DNA from: Physcomitrium patens
Lineage: Eukaryota; Streptophyta; Bryopsida; Funariales; Funariaceae
Reading direction: 5' to 3'
DNA length: 64,000 nt
Assembly (NCBI RefSeq): GCF_000002425.4
Contig: NC_037261.1
Span: forward strand, 914,659-978,658
A model generated the notes under the pieces. It saw only the letters and a program-made list of their open reading frames with translations, searched no databases and had not been told where the DNA came from. Shown here one piece after another: positions 10,893 through 22,239 of the stretch. A program made the translations under genes and the position numbers. Numbering within the stretch: position 1 is the first letter of the stretch; every line of letters begins with the position of its first letter.

Positions 10893-12435
10893 TATAACAT
10901 AATAAAAGCTATATAATTAGATTTTAATTTGTTACAAAATATGATTAGATTACTATTTTGAAGTAGTTAGTTTAAAAAGACTATTATTGAGGTTGATTTC
11001 ATATTGATAATAGTTATATATGTTTAGAGCTACCTTTATTAGATATTAGTGATACTTGAAATCTTGTTTTGTTTCTTTTATTTGATTTTTAGGACATATA
11101 TCATATAAATTTTATAAAAAAAAGAATTAAAGAGGTATTTTGGTAGCAAAAAGAGTAGTTAATGCATCTATATGGTTGAATGGAGATAGATGGTGAAAAT
11201 TTCCATTGCTACTTGCCAAAAGGCATACCCAATGGACTTTAAAGAGGTTGTCTAAGGCCTTATTAGGGATTGGAATTATTCTTTTAAGGTCATTCAAATT
11301 TAAGATGCTAGGATCAAAAAATTTAGGTTTTTAGTGCAAATTTTGGATGATTCCAAGTTTTTATGAAAGAGATATAGGTCTTCAAAATTAAGGTGTTGGT
11401 TTTATATCTACTATTATTCTTTTGGATATAACACATGTGTATGGAATGCAAAAAGAATTAAAGAGGCATTTACGATTTAATAAAGGATTGGCAATTAGGA
11501 TTGAAGAGAGAATTTTTTTGGCTATACTTTTCATATATTGCTTAATGAATTCTAAGCTAAGATAAAAAATAAATAAATATAGGAAGTTAAAATTAATGCT
11601 TACAATCTAAAGGTAGTAAATGATCCGATTTACTAATGGTTATGTTTTGAACTATATCTTTAGCAATTTGATAAGATTTTGGCTAAAAAATTCTAAAAAT
11701 ATGTGTTGTAATATTAATAAATTTTATATATAAATTTTGTAGTAATTAGATCTTGGATTTTTGAGGTTAAAAGAAAATAATACTCAGATGCTTGTAAACT
11801 AGGGTTTAAAATACTTCTTAGGTTTTCTAAGATATCAAATAATTTATAGTAGATTTATAGTTTGTTTTTTTTTGTAATAAAGCTTAAGGGTAAAATCTAT
11901 ATTATATAGAAATTTAAAAAAAATCGAATGGTTGAATCAAGTGATATAAATTTTTAAAGTTTAAAATAAAAAAACAAATCTTCTATAAGAGAAAAATATT
12001 TTAAAAGGGTTTTGCTATAATTTGGGCATTTTATGCAAAATAAAGAAGGTTTTTGAAGCCAAGACTTTATATATATGTAATAAATGGAGATATAGAGTTA
12101 TGAAAAAATTCAAGATATAAAGATGAATTTTTATAAGAAGATTATGGATTTTTTTTGAGCTTATTGAAAATCAAGCTTATTGAAAAATAATTTAGTTATG
12201 ATTTGGTATAGCAAAAGATATTAAGGCATTTTTAGATGCTTTAGAAAGCCTTATGTATAAAACTTCTTAAATATAAAAGAATTTTATTTGTAGAATATCT
12301 AATGATACTATTATATTTATTTGGCCTTTATAATAAGAATATATCACTTATTGGAACTTGTCCAATAAGTTAAAACTAAACTCTCTACACTTAGGTACTC
12401 AGTGTATTTCCAAATAGAAAATCATACCATATGAC
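10842..12435 (+). mobile_element. Family X copy 3, inside RNase H of element A
   Basis: RNase H homology stops at about 10840 and resumes at about 12450, compared with the uninterrupted domain at 28683-28925. The inserted 1.6 kb ends CATATGACA (12427-12435), the family X end, and shares the internal sections with copies 1 and 2. The left terminus (TGTAAAAATAATGC) is diverged and contains an AT microsatellite at 10857-10884. No coding frame is supported. Confidence 0.55.
10857..10884. repeat. AT dinucleotide microsatellite
   Basis: About 28 nt of alternating TA near the left end of X copy 3. Confidence 0.85.
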
Positions 12436-12459
12436 AATGGTAATTAGATTAGAAGCACT

Positions 12460-13600
12460 TTTTACATATTAATGACATTCTTAAAATGAATCTATGATTG
12501 CAAGATGTACTTTGCATAGATCTTATAATTATTTTTGATTGCTAAAAATTTCTCAGGATGAAAATCTATCAAATGGAGCTAGTCATTTGCTCTCATTTGT
12601 GACAAAATGGCATCTACATCAAAGTCTAATGTGTTGGTTTTTATGAAGAATACCTTCAAAAAGTCGACATAATATAAGATTGGTACAAAATTATATGTTA
12701 TTTTCAAGCCTTCAAAAGATGCTTGAGCTTCTTTGTACCATTAAATTTTGTCTTTACATGTTAAGCATGTAAGAAGAACCATAACTTGAAAAACATTCTT
12801 CATGAAGATCTGATAATAATTGGCAATTTTCAAAAAATATTATTCATCTTTGATTATTTTTTAGATCTTTCAATTTATGATAGATTGAGCCTTTTAAGAT
12901 CCATCATAAGTCCATTGTTTAAAATGATGTATCATAAGAAGTCAACTTGAGTAGTGTGAAATACACACTTTTCTATCTTGGCATATAATCCTACATCTCT
13001 TAGTTTTTATAACACATAAAAAATATGTACTTCATGTCTTTTTATATTCTTAGAATAGATCAAAATATTATTTAAATAATAGACAATAAAATTATTAAGA
13101 AACTTGTAAAAGATAATATTTATTAAATGTTAAAAAGTAGCTAAGGCATTTGTCAATCCAAAAGGCATAACATTATATTCAAAATGACCATACGTGATTC
13201 AAAATATAGTTTTCTATTCTTCTCTTTATTTAATGTGTACCAAATTATATACTCTTTATAGATCTATTTTTATATAAATATTTACTTCATTTAAGTCTTG
13301 AAATTTAGGATAGAGGGTAATTATTCTTAATGGTGATCTTGTTAAGTCCTCAATAGTCTACACACATTCGTAGAAATTTTTCTTTTTTCTTTAAAAATAA
13401 GATAGGAGCTCCGGTTGAAGATTTATAATGGCATAAGAAGTTCTTAGCCAAATTCTAATCAATGTACTTCTTAAGTATAGCCAATTCATTCTATGATAGG
13501 CTATAGATTGATCATAATGGTGGTTGAATTTTTTCTTGAAAATTGATGGAATAATCATAAAGACAATACTTTAGAAGAATATCTGCATTTGTTTTCTATA
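12460..13600 (-). pseudogene. Element A reverse transcriptase and start of RNase H, degenerate
   Basis: The minus strand shows STGAPILFLKKKEKFLRMCV, then DYxGLNKITIKNNYPL, then the SYFL / MPFG-like block (CYAFWIDK) and the catalytic strand VYYLNNILIYSK at 13096-13049. These are consecutive Ty3/gypsy reverse transcriptase blocks. The active site normally has two Asp residues (Y-x-D-D); both codons here read AAT (Asn), which abolishes catalysis. Stops and small frameshifts are frequent. RNase H starts after about 12600 and is cut by X copy 3. X copy 4 lies immediately upstream, between protease and reverse transcriptase. Confidence 0.8.
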
Positions 13601-13601
13601 A

Positions 13602-14882
13602 TGTCTTGATAATCTTAGGATGCCACTTAAATTATAAAGAAATTACAAAAGAAGCATGAAAAATCCTAAAGAATTTCAATTAAAGTATTAAAATAAAATC
13701 CAAAATATATCTTAAATAAATTCCAACCAAATCTTAATTAGATCCTAATTAAAACCATAGTAGTCTTTACTAAAATCCTAAGTCAAATCTTTATTAGATC
13801 CTAAAAAAATCCTAAATACTAAATTAAATCCTAATCAAATCAACTTAATATTAGGGTAATTTTGAACCTTAATATCTATTGATTATACTACTAATCTTAC
13901 TTAAGATTTTACACACCTTTCAATAATTAACTTGACAAAAAATACACAAAATTTGAAAAAAATCGAACTTATCAAATTGAAGATCAAACCTCAATTTTAC
14001 TCGAATATTAGCCAGCTTCTTACTCCAATCTCAATGTTAAACTTCTAGTGCCAATATCTCCTTCTTGAACCATTGAATTGCCTCCAAAATATACTTCAAT
14101 TGTAGAAAATCAAATCTAGTCTTATGCAAAAAAATTTCACTTCAATCAAATCAATAAATTTCTAAAAATCTTTAAAATACTTACTAACCTTTAAATTCGA
14201 ATTTTTGAGACCTCAATTTATAAAAACCTTAACTTAATTTGATTTAATTATTTGATTGACCTCAAAAAATATACATACATTAAAAATTAAAACACCAACA
14301 TATTACCGAAAATTCACTTGTATGAATACCAAAGAACTCAAGAAACCCTCAATCTTGTAAATATAATTTTATTTTTTAAAAATTCTAATCAAACCAAGAA
14401 TATTACTAACTTTGAAAATCTCCCAAAAACTGAATATTAACTTGATTGATATAAAATCAATGCTTTAAAAAAAAATTGCTATTTTTTTCTCAAATCTTAT
14501 TCTTTGATCTTCCAAGGATCCTTAAAGTCACCTTAGGTATGCATGTTTGTGTCTTAAGGTTTAATTATGATCTAGGTTGACAATTGGTCCTCTCTGAGTA
14601 TCAATATTTGATAATTTGAGGTAATTTTTATCTAAACCTATTGAAAACTATCTTTTAAACATGTCTTGATCAATTACTTATCTAATTTACCTTAATTTGA
14701 GGCATTTATGTTCCTACAAAGTAAATAGAATCTCCTTCTCTAAAAGGCAGCATTAAGACTAAATTTTTTATTACCTTCCTATCATTTATCTTTGTTTTTT
14801 CTACCACATCTTCCTACTAGGCTCTTCTATAATAATAGCCATATTTTCATTTTTCACCATATAGTTGTGTTATTATATGACA
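13602..14882 (-). mobile_element. Family X copy 4, opposite orientation
   Basis: Read on the minus strand it starts TGTCATATAATAACAC at 14882 and aligns with X copy 2 from 8033 onward. The GGATTTGG-type section is represented by a short G-poor stretch at about 13660-13860 on the plus strand. The end near 13602 is TGTCTTGAT on the plus strand, a decayed version of the family end. It separates protease from reverse transcriptase in element A. Confidence 0.6.
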
Positions 14883-14889
14883 ATGTATT

Positions 14890-15340
14890 TAACAAAAGTT
14901 AACTCTTCTTTTGTAGCATTCATGAAAGTTCTTGCACTTACCAATAATGGTTTTGAAGTATTAGTCTTATGGATTTCTACTTGCATAGCAAAATCTTGGA
15001 CTAAATTATGGAAAATATTAAGATCGGAAGAAATCCAATCTATTTAAAAATTATACCTTTTTAATCACAATAATCCTAAAATAATTGAATTAATAAGAGA
15101 TCTACTCACATTAAATATTATTAAACTATTATGACCACTAATTGCTACTTCTACAAGAATAATTTCATATATAATATTTTTAAAAGACAATGAATGACTA
15201 TCTACAACTTCTATCTATACAGGTTTGATTTTCTTAATTAAAGAGATATCTTGTTTTTTAACAAAGTCTTCGTCTATAAAATAGGCTAAGGCTCATGAAT
15301 CCAACAAGGCTAAGACTTTGTAATTTTTTAGTCTTAAACA
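14890..15340 (-). pseudogene. Element A protease, degenerate
   Basis: The minus strand reads KVLALLDS, a stop, ALAYFIDEDFVKK and later VEVVDSHSLSF, matching retropepsin-type aspartic proteases of Ty3/gypsy elements. The catalytic Asp of the D-S-G-A motif is kept, but the Gly codon is TGA. The domain would have cut the Gag-Pol polyprotein. Confidence 0.65.
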
Positions 15341-15439
15341 AACTTCTATTCTAAAATAAGATAAAAGATTTGAAAAGACAATAGGACCTTTATTAAGAGT
15401 TACATAAGATTCCAATTGCATGGTTTTTATTATAGCTTG

Positions 15440-16300
15440 AAAAACTAGTTTTTTAACACATCGTCTTCTTTAGCAACCGTATTCCTCATTTTGTAATTGT
15501 ATTGCCTTTTTAGACAATGTTGAATAGTTTATTTAGCCTCTCTATAATATAAGCACAATTTATTTTTATTAAGACGAGTCTTTTCTTATTCAATAAGAAG
15601 TTTAATATGTATCATATTAATTTGCATTAGCTTTGACATTGATGAGTAAATTTCAAAAATCTTAGGATTTGCCTTTAGTACTTGATTTATTTATTTTTAA
15701 ATCGAATCTTTATTCTTGATGCCATTCACATAATCAATTGTCATATGCAATGGCTTAAGCAATAAATTATTTAAAATATTTTTCTTTTGGCATTGTCAAT
15801 AACAAATTATTGTCGTTGTCTTTTAATCCATATCAAAATTGATTGATAAAGGCTTTCTTATTCCTGTCCATGTTACAAACAAGGTTTTAGAATTCAGCAA
15901 TATATATATGGTAGCTCATTGTGATTCTTATCATAAAAATATGAACTTAGTCTTTGCTACTCTTTTTCAATCATTTTTTCTAAATGTGACCATAAATAAT
16001 TATAGGAATGAATTCAAATCATAAAAGAATCTTGAATCTTTTTCTATCAAAGGTGCAAATAAGAGAGAGCACTTCCAAAAAGAAATGAGTGTATGAATCT
16101 AACTTGAATAAATCTATCAAGGGTATTGGGAAAGATGCAACCTTAGATAAAGCTTGATTTATTGCAAAAAAATTCAAAATTTTGATCTTGTTCCATTAAA
16201 TCTCTTAGACATATTAATCCTTATGTCTATTATACTTGTAGAGAAAAAACTTCTTAAATTTGGTTATGAAGTTAATCTACTTACTTCCTTTAATTATATA
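15440..16300 (-). pseudogene. Element A Gag with zinc knuckle, degenerate
   Basis: The minus strand reads FVTWTGIRKPLSINFDMD and then ends in a nucleocapsid segment with LCLY near 15555-15500 followed by TIQHC. This is a C-x2-C-x4-H-x4-C zinc knuckle in which the second Cys codon is TAT (Tyr), the Gly next to it AGA (Arg) and the His a stop. The domain would bind element RNA in the particle. It lies next to the protease, as expected. Confidence 0.65.
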
Positions 16301-16726
16301 ATTTCTTAACATAAATTCTAAACTTCTTCAATGGGCATAGGATTAGTGTTTCTTTGGTTGGCATTGGTGATGCTTGAAATTTCCACCATTAGAAAGTTGA
16401 CAAGTTTTTAAAGATCTACAATAGTTGCAAATCTATTCTCACTTTTGCTTAATGTAGCATCTTTATTTTTTCCTTCTATTTCAAACAACTTAATAAATCT
16501 ACAAGTCAAATTAGAAAAAAAGTAATCCTTAACCTCTAATATGAAATAAAAATTTCTACAAAGAAGGATAATTTACTCTCTTTAAGGAAAAAATCAATGT
16601 TATAAAAATATATTATTTATTTAAACGTGGAAAATCCACAACCTTCAAAATAAAATAATAGAAGTCAGATAATCTACTCACTTCTAAAATAAGATAAAAA
16701 TAATAAGATAAGATTCTTATCAAACT

Positions 16727-17211
16727 ATTTAAAACATGAATCTCAAAAAAAGAATCCTCAATACATTCTTATGTCATTCAAAAGAACTAGAAAGTCACTC
16801 AAAGATGATATAGTATAAAAATAAAATAGCTATTATCAAAGACAAGAAGACTAGAGAGTCTTAAAATAAGACTAATCTATAGAAAGGCATTGTCAATAGT
16901 GAAGAAGACTTCACTCTTACTTCCATATATATTCTTAACTAGGAGCTATGTGCCAATGTCTTATAAGACCTCCAAAATGTGTTCACTTTGCAAGACACAT
17001 ATCTTAACTTATAAGACAAGTTTTTTATAAATATGCCACATAATTAACTTAATCTATGAGCTACTAACATGTATTTAATTTATTGATCAAGTTTCTAACT
17101 TAGTAATCAATTATAAAAATATCTATGAAGCTTCTCTAAAAAATATTATGAAAGAAATCTATTTTCACCTACTTTTACTTAATTATATAGATAATTATAT
17201 AGATAAATATT

Positions 17212-17215
<4 letters not shown>
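16727..17215 (-). repeat. Element A 5' LTR
   Basis: Aligns with the 3' LTR at 4934-5443, sharing CCTCAATACATTCTT and the section with CCTCCAAAA and TTGCAAGACAC. Its outer end is lost in an AT microsatellite (17215-17254) that abuts element B. No clear primer binding site follows on the minus strand. Confidence 0.7.

Positions 17216-17254
<39 letters not shown>
17215..17254. repeat. AT dinucleotide microsatellite, 20 units
   Basis: Forty nt of pure AT at the junction between element A's 5' LTR and element B's 3' LTR. Confidence 0.9.
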
Positions 17255-17257
<3 letters not shown>

Positions 17258-17258
17258 T

Positions 17259-18224
17259 TGTCAAGAAGGCGAGCCTATTCAAAAGAATATGAGATCTTTG
17301 ATTACAAGTAAGTTACAAAAAGGCATAATTTTGTCTCAAATGAAATCAAATATAAAAGACAATCCAAAGGCTAGATACAATTTATAGTTTAATTTCTTTC
17401 TTGTACTAAGATGTATCTAATTCTTAATTCTAATATCAAATTCAAATCTCTTTTCATTAAAATATCTATAATTTATTTATTATTAATTCAATTTAGAAAA
17501 ATTTTAGCTCATTAAAAATAAATAAATAAATAAATAAATAAAATCTAATAAATGGTATAGAAAATCTCAAACCAGTCTTGAAATTTGTTGTTTAAAAACT
17601 CTAGCAATCTCCTTCATATAAATTTTGCTTGAATCTTCCTCACCATAATTCTATTTTTTATGTGCTAAGACTTGTTGAAAAGTTCACAATTAGATCTAAA
17701 TTTCTTTTAAATATCAATATAAAAAGATAAAAATATAAGAAATGGCATCAAAAATTCTAAATTAATGTTGAATCTCCCTTTTCAAAAACTCTAGTGACTC
17801 CTTTCCTATAAATTTTCTTAAATCTCCTTCTTTATAGCTCCATTTTTTGCAAGCTATAGCTTGTTGGAAAGCTCACAATCAAATCTAGCTTTTCTTTAAA
17901 GATCAACATAAAAAAATAAAAATACAAGAAGTGGGCGAAAAAAAATTCAAATTAATATTAAATATTCTATTTTTAAAATAAGAAAAAAAAAATCCTACTT
18001 GATTCTAAAATCTTCGTCCTAACCTTCTTTCAACACTTACTTTAAACTATTATATAGTGTGTTATTTATTCTAAAAGATAATAATCTCAAGCTCAAATAA
18101 TCCATTCAAGCCAACAACCTCTTATTCTAAATTCTTTTGAAATTTATAAATATATTAGTGTTATGATCTTCCCTTCCTATAAGTAAAATTAATTATATTC
18201 CAAATAACTAAATTAAGTACATCA
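17259..18224 (-). repeat. Element B 3' LTR, 966 bp, with internal duplication
   Basis: Homologous to 24383-25156, but 192 bp longer. The excess is a tandem duplication of a unit of about 190 bp starting at 17551 and 17741, each beginning AATGG(T/C)AT. The other LTR has one such unit (24664-24852). A short AAAT microsatellite lies at about 17514-17543. Confidence 0.8.
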
Positions 18225-18227
18225 CAA

Positions 18228-18241
18228 CATTCACTTCCTCT
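18228..18241 (-). other. Element B polypurine tract
   Basis: The minus strand reads AGAGGAAGTGAATG directly before the 3' LTR. Purine tracts at this place prime plus-strand DNA synthesis in LTR elements. Confidence 0.6.
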
Positions 18242-18299
18242 AAACTTGTACATATTTTGGTATGTGTCAAAGAATTAGACCACAATACCTTTGTCATGA

Positions 18300-20280
18300 A
18301 AATCAGAGTCATTATGAGTTGTATCTTTTTTGAACCATTGATCAAAATATTGAAGCTCAAAAGCCTCTAAATCTTCCATATAATTCATTTCATCATGCCA
18401 CTTGAAGACTTTAATTTACTTTTCTATAATCTTAATCTTCAATACTATCTCATCTAATTCTTAAACAGAATAAGTTGTATTATTATGAACTTCAACTACC
18501 ATATAGGATTCAAACCAATGTTGTACAAATTTACAAAGAATAGAATGTCAGTGCATCAAAATACTATTATAAACCAAAATCCAATCATCTACTTTATTTG
18601 GCTTAGGCCTCAATTGATAATTTTTATAAAATCTCTCTTTATTATTCAACCTTATTATCTTAAGCTTCTCTATAGCAACTTGATGATCTTCAAGCAATCT
18701 TTTTAATTGGTAAATTTGAAGTTCCAATAATCTCTCCTTGTCAATACTATATTTTTAAGACAAAAAAAACTAAGAAGGAATAGACTCCTCTATAGCCATT
18801 AAGGACTTTTATCTCAATATCAATTCTATTAGCATATAGCCAATAATTATACTAAAAATAGTCCTATTTATCTATTAAGCAAATGACAAAAGCTTTGATG
18901 AAAACCTTGCTTGATTCCTACATGCTTTCACTAAAGCTTGAATAATTAGAAGGTACCTCGTTTCACTCTTATCATTGACTTTGACATTATAAAAATGCTC
19001 AATTTCAATTGCACTTCATACTTTGTAAAGAAATCATGTGATCAAGCTTATCCAAATTTTCTCTCATTCTTTCAATGCTCTCATAACGACATATAATATC
19101 CTCCAAAATAAATTGGAACACCACTTGTATAGACTTTGACCTCAATGCCCTCCCTTTTACATAAATCAAGAGTTCTTCTCTTACCAAAATAAAACACTTC
19201 ATGCTTCAAAGGTCATTTAGTATGGCAACCAAATCAATCATCTATTAAAAATAAATAACAAGTAGATAGATAGGGCATAAACCATTTCTATACCTTATCT
19301 TAGATTGCAATTGGTACTTTTTACAAGAGCTCACAAACTCCTCCATATCTTTGTATAAACTCTTCTACCAATATTTTTCCTTGATCTTGATATAGGTATT
19401 CCAAATTCTTCTATGTTCAGCCTACAATATATTATGAAATTCACCTAATACCTTGTGTTTGGTGTCCAAATCATCCACCACTCTCAATGGTATAAAATCT
19501 CTCTTTTTTGGCCTCTTCTACAAGAACTCATTATATAAAAGATATATGTAGGATTGGTGGCTAATATCTTTAAAGGTCTTGTCTAACTAACTTTCTTGCC
19601 TCTCCATTGTATTCAAATATAAGCCAATATTTTTCAACCTTTCTTCATAAAAATCAATTTTGAAGGATAGAACTTCATTACTTTGATCTTGTTTACTTGT
19701 GGCAAATACAAAGCCTTAGGCCAAGTCTCCATCTTCTTTTTATGCAAGTATTTCTTTCTCTCTTAAGTACTTAGCTCTAGACAACATATTTTTCATCAAG
19801 TTTTTTTAACCTATGATGTGTACCAAAATAAGATATAAAGATTTAATAAAAGTAATTTATTTAATCATAGAAATATCCAATATAATACAATTGAAAACCA
19901 TTCAAAGCAAAGGCAAGCAATTGGTCTCTAATACCACATGAGTACTAATTAAGTAATTCCTCTCATCATTCAATATGGTAAGTGTATTCCAAAGCTTTCT
20001 TTTCACTTGTGAATAAGCTCTATGCCTCTTAGTGAAAATATTTGCTCCAAACCTAATTATAAATTTATTATTCTTCTTATCATCTTATCTAATAGTCCAC
20101 TCAATAACTATAGAACTTGTATCAACTATCACTATTATTAGTCTTTGAAAATTTATAGTCTACTTATTTTAACATTGGTAGTGATTTCAAAACCACCTTT
20201 AATCCATCTATGGCCAAATTTTTCTCTTCATTCCATTCAAAAAAAAATTCTCTTTTTAATAACCAATATAAAGGCTTTAA
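18300..20280 (-). pseudogene. Element B integrase region, degenerate
   Basis: At 19202-19005 the minus strand keeps a 65-codon frame with GRALRSKSIQVVFQFILEDI followed by ICRYESIERMR, the integrase core strand and helix that carry the family pattern E/G-x-R-A-L-R...W-E-D-I-I-C-R-x-G. Other parts are broken by stops and frameshifts. The position between reverse transcriptase and the 3' LTR is as expected for Ty3/gypsy integrase. Confidence 0.6.
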
Positions 20281-20289
20281 AATATTAGC

Positions 20290-21694
20290 ATAATGAAGAA
20301 TCTATATATGATAAAATACACAAGCACCTAAAATTGTTTTTACTTTGGTGGTATTCCTACATATCTTCATATTTTTTATGGCATCTATCTTATTTGGATT
20401 TGATTTTCTTTCATATCTTTTGCATAAATGTCTAACAACCATAATTTTTTTAAATCCAAATGTAGACTTTTTAAAGAATAAAGTAAAATTTACTTCTTCA
20501 AATCTTTTCAAAATGTACGGCATCTATCTTCTTTCAAAGTCAAATCTTTAGCTTCATCTTTGCAATCTTTTATCAAAATATCATCCAAAAAAAATAGTCT
20601 TTTCAGGCACAAATTCTTTTAAAATTTGATTTTTTGTATTTTACATATGAGCCATGAAATTAGTTGTACCTTATTGTAAGGTATATATGCATACTATATC
20701 TAAAGGAGTCTTGATAGTGGTTAGGTTCCTACTCTCCTTTGTTAATTGAAATTGATCATAAACCAAGTATAAATTCCTACTAGAGTAAATGGCATGCTCC
20801 GCAAAATATTTTGCTACTTCATTTACTATTGATTCAAATTCTATATTTCTAATAGTCATCTTCTTGGCCAATTGTATGTCTTGAATGAACTTGAGTGCTT
20901 GAGACTTCTTTGGCATGGTGAACCATTGATTGGAGTAAAGTACAATAGATGGTTTAAGAATGCCTATCTTGACCTTTTTCTTCAACGAATCTACTAATTT
21001 GAGAAGCAAAGCTTTCAGCACTAGAATAAGCTTCAAGTTTTAAAGTACATGTAAAATCGTAAAAATAACTATAGGTACCACTATGCTAGGATCTACACAA
21101 CTAATTTCTTTAGGTGTAAAAGCAAAAGCCTTATCATGTCTAGAGAGCATCTCTAAAAACTTCTTCTTTTCCATCTTGATTAAAAAAAAATCACTTCCTC
21201 TAATCTTCAATTTATCTAAAGACTTCTTAGTAAACCTATCACCAATCTTTTTCAACTTCCTAAATTTTGATTCTATAGTAGTTTGTTTGATGTACTCTTT
21301 GGTATCTTGAAGCAATTCAATTGCCACGAGCTTCACCTTCTTGGCTAAGTTTTTTATACTTAGTTTGCAACATAACATCTTACAATATCACATGATTATA
21401 AATTATTCCAAGCGTCTTAAAAAATTCTAAAATCTCCTCAAATATTTATCTTGAATTAAGCTCCACAACAATACTAGCTCAACTTCTATCCATATATAAA
21501 GCCAATCCTTCTAAAACCTTTATATTATCATTTTCAAATCCTTTTTCTTCAATAACATCCAAAATGCACTCACTACTTGAAATCACCGTCAACTCTTTTA
21601 AATTTTTTTCATATTTCTTCATCCAATTTTCATACATATGAAATAAATCTTTAACCTTTTGAAATCTCAAAATCTCCAAAGTTGTCAAAGCCAA
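20290..21694 (-). pseudogene. Element B protease-distal and reverse transcriptase region
   Basis: Four adjacent frames share one polymerase. The first (21694-21479) is a linker without a known motif. The second (21378-21040) contains RHDKAFAFTPKEISCVDPSI and ends PIVIFTILHVL, the lead-in to the fingers. The third (21036-20671) has GILKPSIVLYSNQWFTMPKK, IQDIQLAKKMTIRN and YDQFQL, the reverse transcriptase fingers and first palm strand, whose Asp is kept. The fourth (20523-20302) has STFGFKKIMVVRHLCKRYER and KVKTILGACVFYHI, the thumb and connection. Frames change between the pieces and stops occur, so it is inactive. It is better preserved than element A, suggesting a younger insertion. Confidence 0.78.
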
Positions 21695-22239
21695 AAATCT
21701 ACACTCAAAGCTATTTACTTTGAAAAATATATGGATAAAAGATTCACTTGTATTCTTGTATTTCCATGCTATAGGGATGTTTATTAAAAATCTAAAAACT
21801 CATTGATTCTTAAAGAAGCTTTTTTCAATTGATCTCTATTTTGTATATAATCTAGTCTTATTGTGAGGAATTGCACCAAATTTTTTTTTATCATAGTCTT
21901 TAATCCTTACATAATAAGAACCAGTATCTAAAACCTTGGTCTCCATCCTCATAGACATGATATAAAATTGCCCTAAAATGACAAGGTAAGTAACAAAGTT
22001 TTAAACAAAGAAATTTTGCTCTACCTGCATATCTCTAATTCTTATCTTAACTCTTGGACATGCCTCATATAAGTCACTTCATTCATTGTTAGTAGCCTTC
22101 AACATCCATCTATAGTTAACATCAATGAATGACTTGTTTATCTTATAAATCTTCTTTGACATGATATTGATCTCCAATGTATATTCAATAAGTGCCAAAG
22201 TATGCACCTTGATGTCTCTTAGTCTCATTTAAGCTTGCA

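Larger units (their letters stand above)
4934..17215 (-). mobile_element. Element A: decayed Ty3/gypsy chromovirus, nested insertions inside
   Basis: Read on the minus strand, the order is 5' LTR (about 16727-17215), Gag with zinc knuckle, protease, reverse transcriptase, RNase H, integrase with chromodomain, and 3' LTR (about 4934-5443). That is the Ty3/gypsy order, and the chromodomain marks a chromovirus. The 12.3-kb span is inflated by four family X insertions at 7048-10147 (itself split), 10842-12435 and 13602-14882. Every coding part is broken by stops and frameshifts, and catalytic residues are lost, so the element is dead. Related fragments lie at 28683-33010. Established family knowledge: chromodomains on integrases guide insertion into heterochromatin. 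Confidence 0.82.

Noticed and set aside
16690-16727. Initiator-tRNA primer site for element A
   Set aside because: The sequence after the 5' LTR matches TGGTATCAGAGC at too few positions to support a call.
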